Part shown: positions 1 through 7,399 of the stretch, one piece after another
Layout: the number at the start of each line of letters is the position of its first letter
Position numbering within the stretch: the stretch's first letter is position 1
Assembly: GCF_022549695.1 (NCBI RefSeq)
Contig: NZ_JAKZGS010000004.1
Span: forward strand, 295,756 to 359,755
From: Belliella calami
GTDB taxonomy: Bacteria > Bacteroidota > Bacteroidia > Cytophagales > Cyclobacteriaceae
DNA length: 64,000 nucleotides
Direction of reading: 5' to 3'
Notes under the pieces: model-generated
What the model saw: only the letters and a program-made list of their open reading frames with translations
What the model was told of the DNA's origin: nothing
Databases searched by the model: none
Made by a program: the position numbers and the translations under genes

Positions 1-72
1 AAAGCCAATGTGAGAAATAATACATATGAAGAAGATTATCTTCTTTATGACATTTTTAATTTACAAAGATGA
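1..72 (+). CDS. C-terminal end of an unidentified protein (partial)
   Basis: Frame 1 is open from the first base and ends at a TGA at 70-72. The visible tail is 23 residues ending in Tyr-Asp-Ile-Phe-Asn-Leu-Gln-Arg. Its stop overlaps the next start as ATGA (69-72), the usual sign of translational coupling, so it belongs to the same very AT-rich operon as the two genes that follow. The family cannot be named from so short a tail. Since the third gene is propeller-like, a related exported protein is possible, but that is a guess. Confidence 0.6.
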   Translation, partial: KANVRNNTYEEDYLLYDIFNLQR

Positions 73-476
73 TGAAAAAGCTCTTGTCAACATTAGTAAC
101 TGTTAGCTTGCTATTTAGTTGCTATAAATCTAATGACGATTATTTGCTTATCAAACAAATTATTGGAGATAGTTTAGTTTCAAATAAAGAATTTAAAGTT
201 TTAGTACTCTCATTAGATGGGTGTATTTACTGTCTTGATGATGCAGTTTATAAAATAAATATTGATGGATCAATTGATGCTTTAATCTTAACGAGTAAAA
301 ATGAAAATACTTCCAAGATATTTCTGAAAAACATTAACGAGTCTATTTCAACATATACTTATAAAGGTGAAATACCCCCAGATTTTTTTCTGAAAAATGA
401 GTTAAAAATAATATTGTTTGACATAGATGGGGGAAAAATAGTTAAAAAAGAACCTTATGAAATATTCAAGAATTAG
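69..476 (+). CDS. small lipoprotein with a CxxC motif
   Basis: This 135-residue protein begins with a lipoprotein signal: Met-Met-Lys-Lys, a hydrophobic stretch, then a Leu-Leu-Phe-Ser-Cys lipobox with the cysteine near residue 18. It should be anchored in the cell envelope. Around residues 50-60 lies Asp-Gly-Cys-Ile-Tyr-Cys, a CxxC pair just after a hydrophobic beta strand, which resembles the position of a thioredoxin-fold active site, though the rest is too short and divergent to assign it. The start overlaps the preceding stop (ATGA), and its own end overlaps the next gene by 20 bases, so all three are co-transcribed. The region is markedly AT-richer than the rest of the window. Function unknown; redox or metal binding is only suggested by the CxxC. 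Confidence 0.7.
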   Translation: MMKKLLSTLVTVSLLFSCYKSNDDYLLIKQIIGDSLVSNKEFKVLVLSLDGCIYCLDDAVYKINIDGSIDALILTSKNENTSKIFLKNINESISTYTYKGEIPPDFFLKNELKIILFDIDGGKIVKKEPYEIFKN

Positions 477-1461
477 TTTAGTTTTATTTATTTCTTTTGT
501 TTTTATAACAAATGTTTATGCTCAGGCAATAAAATTAGAAAATATACAAAACATAGAGATGAAATATATTCAATGTATTGTTAAAGAAGATAAAATAGTA
601 ATTCATGATAAAAGAGAAACTGAAATCTATATTTATGATATGAATGGAACTTTATTAAACCAAAGGAAAATGGAGCATAATTTTCCTGGAAATGGAATCT
701 TTCAAATTGATATTTCTGATAAGAATATTCATTTGCTTTTGTTGAGTCCATATGCCATTTCTAAACAAAGTTTAGATTTGAAAAGTAAGGATAAAAGTTT
801 GGTAAACATGCAAACAAATAAGCTAAAAGTATTTGATTTTAGCTCTTCAGTTTTTCTAGAACTATCAAATGGAAAATACTTAGCTTCTACATTAGAATAT
901 GAATATTTAAATAAATTTAGAAAAGGAAATTCTTTGACAATATTTGATATAAAAAATAATTCGAATATATCTTTTTCTGAATTCCCAAAATTTCTCAGTA
1001 ATGGTTTTTATTTTTTTTCAGGGAAACAAAGGTTTATTTCATTCTCAAATAACTTAATATACTCCTATTTCAATGGAGATTCCGAGATTAAGGTTTACAA
1101 CGAAAATGGCTCTCAAATTAATTCTATTAAATTAGAAAAAGATTTTGTTCCTAAAAAATTGTACGATGCTTCTACAAAAATCGAATTATTTAGAGATTTT
1201 TTATCTCTTTCAGTCGAAGTAAAGAAGAATTTAACAAACCTTTGGGCTATTGACTTTTCGGTAAATTCTAGTCAAAACATTTATTTTGTTTATCAAAATT
1301 TAGAAAACGGATATTTAATAAAAGAATTAGATTCAAATTCAGGAAAGATTCTAAAAACGAAAGAAATTAAAGATTATCCAATTAACCCAGTTGGATTTGT
1401 TAACGACAAATATTATTATATTTTTAAATCGGATGGGCAATATTTTTTAAAATCAATTTAA
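457..1461 (+). CDS. exported protein, probably beta-propeller fold
   Basis: This 334-residue protein has a Sec signal peptide ending near Val-Tyr-Ala-Gln-Ala (about residue 23) and no membrane segment after it. The body is a run of short beta strands with repeated aromatic-Asp-Xaa-Asn/Asp-Gly turns (for example Ile-Tyr-Asp-Met-Asn-Gly-Thr and Val-Tyr-Asn-Glu-Asn-Gly-Ser). This is the pattern seen in Bacteroidetes proteins annotated as 6-bladed beta-propellers. The start lies inside the end of the preceding lipoprotein gene, so the two are probably coupled. Very AT-rich codon use sets it apart from the genes after 1.75 kb. No catalytic motif is visible; a binding or sensing role in the periplasm is a family-level inference. 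Confidence 0.65.
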   Translation: MKYSRISLVLFISFVFITNVYAQAIKLENIQNIEMKYIQCIVKEDKIVIHDKRETEIYIYDMNGTLLNQRKMEHNFPGNGIFQIDISDKNIHLLLLSPYAISKQSLDLKSKDKSLVNMQTNKLKVFDFSSSVFLELSNGKYLASTLEYEYLNKFRKGNSLTIFDIKNNSNISFSEFPKFLSNGFYFFSGKQRFISFSNNLIYSYFNGDSEIKVYNENGSQINSIKLEKDFVPKKLYDASTKIELFRDFLSLSVEVKKNLTNLWAIDFSVNSSQNIYFVYQNLENGYLIKELDSNSGKILKTKEIKDYPINPVGFVNDKYYYIFKSDGQYFLKSI

Positions 1462-1678
1462 CATATTATACCTTAATATTTAAACTAACTAATGGTGTTT
1501 GATATATGAATTTTAACACTTCATAGCTCGATTTCAAAAATGTATAATTCTTAAAATCAATATGATTTTTCTAAATTTTAACGGAATAATAAAACTCATT
1601 CAAATATATCCAAAATAATAGTTTTTCTTGATCAGTTTAATACCACCCAACCGCATAAACCTGACCTAAAAGTAATTC

Positions 1679-1713
1679 TTTGCTTATTATTTCAAGATTC
1701 TTTTATAAGTTTG
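1679..1713 (+). promoter_or_regulatory. Bacteroidetes-type promoter of the metal-uptake operon
   Basis: A TTTG element at 1679-1682 is followed after 23 bases by TAAGTTTG at 1706-1713, which matches the Bacteroidetes -33/-7 consensus (TTTG and TAnnTTTG). Transcription would begin near 1720, leaving a leader of about 35 bases before the TTG start at 1756. Confidence 0.6.
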
Positions 1714-1728
1714 CAACCTAACTGCAAA
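1710..1728. promoter_or_regulatory. palindromic operator overlapping the -7 element
   Basis: TTTGCA (1710-1715) and TGCAAA (1723-1728) form a perfect 6-base inverted repeat with a 7-base spacer. The left arm covers the last bases of the -7 box and the right arm covers the presumed transcription start. This is the place expected for a repressor site. As the operon encodes a His-rich protein and a TonB receptor, a Fur/Zur-type metal repressor is the likeliest ligand, but that is inference. Confidence 0.45.
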
Positions 1729-1755
1729 TATTCAGTTTGAAGTTTAGCATATACC

Positions 1756-2118
1756 TTGGATCAGTTTAGAAAAATATTGCCTCAGTTTAGCCATTTTTGT
1801 TTGGCTTTGTTGCTAAGTGTTTTAGCCAACGGTGTATTCTTTTTTCACTCCCACGAACTTGATAATGGCCGAATAATTACCCATGCGCACCCTTTATTAA
1901 CAGAGGAGCAGCAGGAATTGCCAGATCATGGACATACTGAGGAGGAGCTTCTCTATCTCGATTTGATCGCCCATGCGGAATACTTTCTGTTTGATTTTCA
2001 AATTGATTTTCAGGAGGTTTTAGCCTTAAACACAACTGCGGATACCTTTGTAGTTTCCATTAATTCTTATATTGATACCGATTTTGGATTTGAGCATCGA
2101 GGCCCACCAATCGTTTGA
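1756..2118 (+). CDS. small His-rich membrane-anchored protein beside the TonB receptor
   Basis: The frame is closed by a TGA at 1738-1740 and no ATG precedes the conserved-looking N-terminus, so a TTG start at 1756 is the best choice (120 residues). Residues about 10-30 form one hydrophobic segment. After it come many histidines: His-Ser-His-Glu, His-Ala-His-Pro and Asp-His-Gly-His-Thr-Glu-Glu-Glu within residues 31-65, then an acidic C-terminal half. The His/Glu clusters suggest binding of zinc or another divalent metal outside the membrane. It is the first gene after the promoter at 1679-1713 and lies 85 bases before the TonB receptor. I know of similar small His-rich proteins next to outer-membrane metal receptors in Bacteroidetes, but no named family can be given with confidence. 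Confidence 0.7.
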   Translation: MDQFRKILPQFSHFCLALLLSVLANGVFFFHSHELDNGRIITHAHPLLTEEQQELPDHGHTEEELLYLDLIAHAEYFLFDFQIDFQEVLALNTTADTFVVSINSYIDTDFGFEHRGPPIV

Positions 2119-2203
2119 TTTTTTTTCTTCATTTACAATCGCTAGTTCTACAATCCTGAACTGCGAAATTCCCTTATTTTAAAAAATTATCTAATCAGAC
2201 GAA

Positions 2204-4471
2204 ATGCGATTAATCATACTAATTGCTATGTGCTTCATTTCTGTAGGCGCATTGGCATCACAAAATCTATCTATAGCTGGAAAAGTAATAGACAAAAATA
2301 CAAGAGAACCGTTACCTGGAGTTTCGGTTTTTATTCCTGAATTGAACAGAGGAGTAGTTACAGAGATGGATGGTACTTTTTCCCTTGGGGCTTTGCCTGA
2401 GAGAAATATCACTGTTCAGTTTTCATTCATCGGCTACGCTACTCAGATAGAGGTAATAAAATTGAGTGCCTCAAATAATTCTTTGGTCATTGAATTGGAA
2501 GAAACAATATCCAACATTGATGAAGTGGTAGTTTCAGGTGCATACATCATGAGTAAGGAAAGCTCACCTATTTCCATCGAGAAAGTAAGTAGAGATGCAA
2601 TCCTAAAAATGCCCTCTCCAAGCTTGATGACTTCCTTGACCAAAACGCCGGGAGTCAATGAAATTTCCTTGGGCCCGGGCATTAGTAAGCCGGTGATCAG
2701 AGGATTGTCATTCAGCCGTGTGCTTTCTGTGTATCAAGGTGGAAGGTTCGAAAACCAGCAGTGGGGAGCAGATCACGGTTTGGGCTTGTCTGAGACAGGC
2801 ATCAGTAACATTGAATTGATCAAAGGTCCTGCATCGATCATTTATGGCTCTGGAGCAATGGCAGGTGTAGTGAACTTGATAGAGGAAAAAGATGCAGCTG
2901 CCGGTAAGGTAGAAGGAGATGTTAACTTGAGAGGATACAGCAATTCATTAGGTTTAAGGTCTGAAGCTGGAGCAAAAGGAGCTAGTGAAAATGGTTTTGT
3001 TTGGTCATTGAGAGCCGCTGCAGAATCCCATGCAGATTATCTAGACGGTGATGGCAATGCCGTAGGAAATACAAGATTCAATACACAGAATGTCAAAGCT
3101 GGAGTTGGGTTACAGAAGAAATGGGGTGATACCAGAATTCGCTATACCTATTTGAGCCAGAAACTTGGAATTATAGATGAGGATGATGTGAGCGAGTTGG
3201 TGACTAATAGAGGAGATAGGAAAGTTCAGTTACCCTTCCAAGATGTCAAAGATCACTTTATCAATTCGGAGACGAATCTATTTATCGGAGAAGATAGGTT
3301 AAAAGCAACTTTTGGCTATCATATCAACTTCAGGGAAGAAGTGGAAGAAGCCGCAGACGAAGTTGATTTGGGTCTGAGACAGTCAAATTTCATGTATGAT
3401 GTCAAATACTACAAGGAGTTGACAGATGGTCTTGAAGCGATTTTGGGTGTTCAAGGTTTCTATTTGAGAAATATCAATTATGAGGAAGCAAATGAATTTT
3501 TGATTCCTGATGCCACAAAGGATGATAGATCTGTTTATTTCTTATTGAACTATAATAAAGACAAATGGGTAGCTCAGGGTGGAATCCGCTATGATTATAG
3601 AAAAGTGACAGCCGATGCAAGTGCGGCACATATCGTTGATTACGGATTTTTGCTTCCTGGAGAGCCGGCAGATAGGACTTTGACTAGAACTTTTGATGGG
3701 GTGACAGCTAGTGCCGGGACGACATTCAGGCCAAATTCCTCGTGGAGGTTCAGGTTGAATGTAGCTCAAGGATTCAGAGCTCCTGATTTGGGAGAGTTGT
3801 TTTCCAATGGACCACATCCAGGAACGAATAGATTCGAAAGGGGAAGTGCTGACTTTGTAAGAGAACAGAACATCCAAACCGATTTTGGTATCAGGTATAG
3901 CACACCAAACTTCTCCCTTTCTGGTGAGGTGTTCTACAACCACATAGACAATTATATCTTCTTTGCTCCGACAGATGAATTGATGGGAGACTTGACCGTT
4001 TGGGAGTTTGAGCAAACTGATGCTAGGCTATATGGTGGAGAAGTGGAACTGGATATCCACCCTACTTCGGCAAAGTGGGTTTCTGGATCGACTTCCTATA
4101 GCATGGTGATCGGCCAAAGAAGGTCAGATATGACTTATTTGCCTTATATTCCGGCATTCAGATGGAATCAGTCTGTAGATTTTAGATTGAATAATTTGGG
4201 AGTATTTACAAATCCTTATATCAGTTTGCTTGGATCGTTTATCTTTGATCAAAATAGAGAGGCACCATTGGAAGAAGCTACTCCAGGGTATTACTTGTTG
4301 GGACTGAATGTAGGAAGTCAGGTAATGATGGCTGGCAAGTCTCTTGATATCTATGTGAGTGGCTCAAATATTCTGAACAAGACCTATTTAGATCACATGT
4401 CACTTTTCAGGCCTTTTGGAGTAAATCAAATGGGAAGAAATATTGCATTGAATGTGAGAATACCTTTTTGA
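2204..4471 (+). CDS. TonB-dependent outer-membrane receptor, probable metal uptake
   Basis: At 755 residues this is a full-length TonB-dependent receptor. After the signal peptide (cleavage near Ala-Leu-Ala-Ser) comes a carboxypeptidase-like regulatory domain (about residues 22-105, with Gly-Lys-Val-Ile-Asp and the Pro-Leu-Pro-Gly-Val-Ser-Val turn). A plug domain follows (about 115-230, with Lys-Gly-Pro-Ala-Ser-Ile-Ile-Tyr-Gly-Ser-Gly-Ala), then a 22-strand-type barrel ending in an aromatic residue (Arg-Ile-Pro-Phe). It should import a substrate using TonB/ExbBD energy. No SusD partner is present, so a glycan role is unlikely. The His-rich gene just upstream and the operator argue for zinc or another metal, as in ZnuD-like receptors. 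This substrate is inferred, not seen. Confidence 0.92.
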   Translation: MRLIILIAMCFISVGALASQNLSIAGKVIDKNTREPLPGVSVFIPELNRGVVTEMDGTFSLGALPERNITVQFSFIGYATQIEVIKLSASNNSLVIELEETISNIDEVVVSGAYIMSKESSPISIEKVSRDAILKMPSPSLMTSLTKTPGVNEISLGPGISKPVIRGLSFSRVLSVYQGGRFENQQWGADHGLGLSETGISNIELIKGPASIIYGSGAMAGVVNLIEEKDAAAGKVEGDVNLRGYSNSLGLRSEAGAKGASENGFVWSLRAAAESHADYLDGDGNAVGNTRFNTQNVKAGVGLQKKWGDTRIRYTYLSQKLGIIDEDDVSELVTNRGDRKVQLPFQDVKDHFINSETNLFIGEDRLKATFGYHINFREEVEEAADEVDLGLRQSNFMYDVKYYKELTDGLEAILGVQGFYLRNINYEEANEFLIPDATKDDRSVYFLLNYNKDKWVAQGGIRYDYRKVTADASAAHIVDYGFLLPGEPADRTLTRTFDGVTASAGTTFRPNSSWRFRLNVAQGFRAPDLGELFSNGPHPGTNRFERGSADFVREQNIQTDFGIRYSTPNFSLSGEVFYNHIDNYIFFAPTDELMGDLTVWEFEQTDARLYGGEVELDIHPTSAKWVSGSTSYSMVIGQRRSDMTYLPYIPAFRWNQSVDFRLNNLGVFTNPYISLLGSFIFDQNREAPLEEATPGYYLLGLNVGSQVMMAGKSLDIYVSGSNILNKTYLDHMSLFRPFGVNQMGRNIALNVRIPF

Positions 4472-4500
4472 AAGGTAAGACACAAGATATGAGACTTGAG

Positions 4501-4670
4501 ACAGAGACAAAATGCATTAACCCCAATGGGCCTGCCTGGCGTCAGACAGGGTTAAACTTTAAATAGCCCCGGGTCGCAACCCGGGGATTAATGATGATAC
4601 AGGAGACAACAACCCCGAAGTGGGTTGAACTTATTTAATCAATAGAAAAAAGTTGTCAACTTTTTTCAGG
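4501..4670. repeat. cluster of extragenic palindromes (REP-like)
   Basis: Four inverted repeats follow each other. 4531-4550 is an 8-base stem with one mismatch (CCTGCCTG/CAGACAGG). 4567-4586 is a perfect CCCCGGGT-CGCA-ACCCGGGG hairpin. 4610-4627 is CAACCC/GGGTTG. 4645-4667 is a perfect 23-base palindrome, GAAAAAAGTTG-T-CAACTTTTTTC. The GC-rich hairpins stand out sharply from the AT-rich surroundings. This resembles REP elements mobilised by RAYT-type transposases. The last palindrome may also act as a terminator for the TonB receptor operon. The rest of the gap to 5008 holds no gene or motif that I can see. Confidence 0.55.
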
Positions 4671-5008
4671 ACGTGACACGAGAATCAAAGTGACAAAGAA
4701 ATTAAAAATGAAATAAAAATCACAAAGTTCCTTTCCCATATGGAGCGTTACATTTAGGTCTTTATTTTCTATGTGGCCCTATGTTTCTATGTGGTTTATT
4801 AATTTTTTCGAACCATATAATAACATAGGGCTTTCTTTTTCTTTGTCGATTTCTCCTATACCTTCTCCTTTGGGAAGGGTTTAAACAATTATTTTGACTT
4901 TAAAATATTAAATTTTTGATATAAACTTATGGGTTAGCCTTAGCTTTGAGGTTGAATTTTGTGGTTAACATTAAAATTCTTAAAATTTAATCTGAGATTT
5001 TGTGTTAT

Positions 5009-5764
5009 TCAGTCTACAGGATATCCCTTTGCTGCCCACCAAATTCCACCCATGATGTGTTTCATGAAATTGTCATCTTGGAATGCCCAATCGGTATGAC
5101 CCAATGCTGTATAGAAAATCCTACCACCATCATATTCGTTCGTCCAAGCCATTGGGTGAAATTCCCCCATCCCATTTTTGGCGTCGTAGGTTTTTTCATC
5201 CGCAGTGATCAGCACATTTACATCTGGATTGAAATTTTTGAAAGCATATATTTCATCTGACCAAACCCATTTTTCGGGTAAATGATAAGTTGAGGGATGA
5301 TTTCTATCAACGACATTGAGTTTTAATGTCTGCTGATGGGGATGGTTGAGAAATTGTGCTCCGATAAGTTTGGTAAACCATGGCCAATCATATTCGGTAT
5401 CGGTGGCACTGTGTATCCCAACTATCCCTTTGCCATTTTGTACAAATTTTTCGATGCTATTTTTTTGCTTTTCATTGAAAATTGTCCCCGTGGTACTCAT
5501 CAAGATAATGACATCGTATTCTGCCAGATTTTTGTCTGTGATATAATCCTCATCTTCTGTGGTGTATATTTGGAATACGTTGTCTCTGGCCAACTTTTTC
5601 AATGCCACGATCCCATCAGGAATGGATTGGTGGCGGAACCCCTTGGTTTTGCTGAATACCAAAGCTTTGAATTGGTTCTGTGAAAATGCAGCTTCGCTTG
5701 AACAAAATATGATAGAGAGCGTCAGCAATAAATTGGTGAAATAGGTTTTTGGCATCATTGTCAA
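5009..5764 (-). CDS. exported ThuA-domain protein (class I glutamine amidotransferase-like fold)
   Basis: The 251-residue product has an N-terminal signal peptide (hydrophobic stretch to Phe-Cys-Ser-Ser-Glu-Ala-Ala-Phe-Ser-Gln, about residue 29). A single ThuA domain follows: Val-Phe-Ser-Lys-Thr-Lys-Gly-Phe-Arg-His at residues 36-45, Asp-Val-Ile-Ile-Leu-Met-Ser-Thr-Thr-Gly, Gly-Ile-Val-Gly-Ile-His-Ser-Ala-Thr-Asp, and the C-terminal Gly-Arg-Ile-Phe-Tyr-Thr-Ala-Leu-Gly-His-Thr. ThuA proteins are linked to sugar metabolism (trehalose utilisation in Rhizobiales), but the reaction is not known. In Bacteroidetes they are usually secreted. The gene stands alone; the nearest trehalose genes are about 8 kb away, so no link is implied. 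Start at Met-Thr-Met-Met or the internal Met-Met is undecided. Confidence 0.88.
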   Translation of the reverse strand: MTMMPKTYFTNLLLTLSIIFCSSEAAFSQNQFKALVFSKTKGFRHQSIPDGIVALKKLARDNVFQIYTTEDEDYITDKNLAEYDVIILMSTTGTIFNEKQKNSIEKFVQNGKGIVGIHSATDTEYDWPWFTKLIGAQFLNHPHQQTLKLNVVDRNHPSTYHLPEKWVWSDEIYAFKNFNPDVNVLITADEKTYDAKNGMGEFHPMAWTNEYDGGRIFYTALGHTDWAFQDDNFMKHIMGGIWWAAKGYPVD

Positions 5765-6204
5765 TAGGTTTAAATTTCAAGCTAATAAATGATTTCCAAA
5801 AAGAGAAGTGGATTTTGATAAAAGGAGAGTTGTAAAAGCTCTAATTTCGATAATTTGAGAATTTAAGTTTAAAACCATCCTTGGTTTTTGTTACTAATGA
5901 AAACCAAAATGTTTTTTTGCTTTGTCAACTTCATTAAAAATATGTATGATTATCCGCTTCTTTGCCACTAGCCTTAATTCCATTGTTGATTGTTCGCTTA
6001 TGTTCAATATCTATGAGTATCTAATATCAATTAATATCGGATCTAAGCTAAATCAGGCTTTTCTTTAATTAGTGGCAAAGTTCCGTGTAGACATGAAAAT
6101 ATGAGTTTGTTCCCAGAGCTTTCGCAAGGAAGAATGGGAATTGCAGCAACCTTTTTATCTAATTGGTTTTGAATAATATAGCTCAAATAAGTATTGGATA
6201 AAAT
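5765..6204. other. non-coding gap of 440 bases holding repeat copy 1
   Basis: No coding region is visible. The notable content is an inverted-repeat element at 5951-6085, listed separately. The remaining flanks are plain AT-rich sequence without recognisable promoters or hairpins. Confidence 0.5.
5951..6085. repeat. MITE-like element, copy 1 (divergent)
   Basis: The left end TATCCGCTTCTTTGCCACTAG resembles the left ends of the elements at 31128 and 46540. CTTTGCCACTA (5960-5970) is perfectly inverted as TAGTGGCAAAG at 6070-6080. The length of about 135 bases agrees with the 140-base copies. The interior does not match theirs, so membership rests on the ends and size only. Confidence 0.4.
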
Positions 6205-7398
6205 TTATTTTACCAACTCCGCCATGAGCAAAGTGTTCTTTTCCGCGACCTTTGTTCCAATCAAAAAACTTTCACTACCATCCTTGAGTTTGTACTTTTT
6301 CTTGAATTCGTCAGGTGAAAGGATGTAGTTTCTAGTGATTACATTTACCTTTCCTGACGGGAAAAGTTGCTTCAAATCCTTTTTTGGATTGGAAATTTCC
6401 TGAATTACCCTAAAGACTCTCCCTGGGATGGCAATAGTAGGCAATTTTTCAGTTGTGTAAAGGTGACTATTTGGATGAAGTTTTTTCAGCCCATATTTTA
6501 TTCCGAATGTTTTGAATGCTCCAGCTTTTAGAATACTACCCAAAGGTTCGATAACATATTGGCCGATTGATCCAAAATTGCTTTCTGACTTTTCTTCTTC
6601 TTCAAATGTGAATGAAAAAGTGCGCTCTCCATCAGGATGAAGATCTATGCAATTGATCATTCTAGGAGCTTCAAATTGTTCCTTTTTCCAAAAAAGCAAA
6701 ACTTCCTTGACTTCGTTGCGAACTGAGATTGTCCAGATTTTTTGGATATCGGGGATTTCGATAAGTGCCTGTTTGATATCAAGCATAGGTGATGCTTTGA
6801 TCAAAATAGACTTAGATTTTGATTTCATCAAACCCCAATGGTTCACAACATCCGGTTCACAGTCTGCAAGTTTGTAGAGTTTTTGATTTTCACCACCACG
6901 ACGTGCAGGATCGACATAAACAAGGTCGAAGGTTTCCTGATATGAATCTAGAAACTCCAAACTATCTCTATTGACTACAGTGAATTTGTCTGGAGAAAGT
7001 TGCTGAAAATTATGCAATGCAATGTTTGCCAACTCCTCTTGACGTTCGCAATAAGTAGCTTTTTCAAAATTTTTGGAAAGAAAATATGTGTCCACACCAA
7101 ATCCTCCTGTAAGATCAGCCATCGATTTTCCAGTAACCAAATTTGATTTGAATTTGGCTGTTTCTTCTGAGGAAGCTTGCTCCATAGAGATTGATGCTGG
7201 AAAAAGCAATTTAGGGTTTTTAGCCCAAGTAGGGATTTTGTTTTTTGCCTTTTGTCTGGCGGCAATTTGTTGAACAGCTAGTTTGAGATCAAACTCAGTT
7301 TTGCCAGAGTGCTTTAAAAGTAAATGTGCAGGATCTTCGGTGAGATGATCCTGCACAAATTTTTGCAATGATTCGGTATAGATTTTATTCAAATCCAA
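6205..7398 (-). CDS. class I SAM-dependent methyltransferase with THUMP-like C-terminal domain
   Basis: This 397-residue protein has a Rossmann methyltransferase core. Motif I is Asp-Leu-Thr-Gly-Gly-Phe-Gly-Val-Asp (about residues 95-103), and Tyr-Val-Asp-Pro-Ala-Arg-Arg (about residue 165) sits where a substrate-binding motif IV would be. The N-terminal 80 residues are helical, and the C-terminal part matches the THUMP-like domain found in Bacteroidetes homologues. Such proteins are presumed RNA methyltransferases, but target and position are unknown to me. It sits one base downstream of asd on the same strand, so the two are probably co-transcribed. No obvious defect is seen. Confidence 0.85.
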   Translation of the reverse strand: MDLNKIYTESLQKFVQDHLTEDPAHLLLKHSGKTEFDLKLAVQQIAARQKAKNKIPTWAKNPKLLFPASISMEQASSEETAKFKSNLVTGKSMADLTGGFGVDTYFLSKNFEKATYCERQEELANIALHNFQQLSPDKFTVVNRDSLEFLDSYQETFDLVYVDPARRGGENQKLYKLADCEPDVVNHWGLMKSKSKSILIKASPMLDIKQALIEIPDIQKIWTISVRNEVKEVLLFWKKEQFEAPRMINCIDLHPDGERTFSFTFEEEEKSESNFGSIGQYVIEPLGSILKAGAFKTFGIKYGLKKLHPNSHLYTTEKLPTIAIPGRVFRVIQEISNPKKDLKQLFPSGKVNVITRNYILSPDEFKKKYKLKDGSESFLIGTKVAEKNTLLMAELVK

Positions 7399-7399
7399 A

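Noticed and set aside
3542-4015. 157-codon open frame on the minus strand inside the TonB receptor gene
   Set aside because: It lies antisense to a clear barrel-coding frame and its translation has no recognisable domain, signal or start context.
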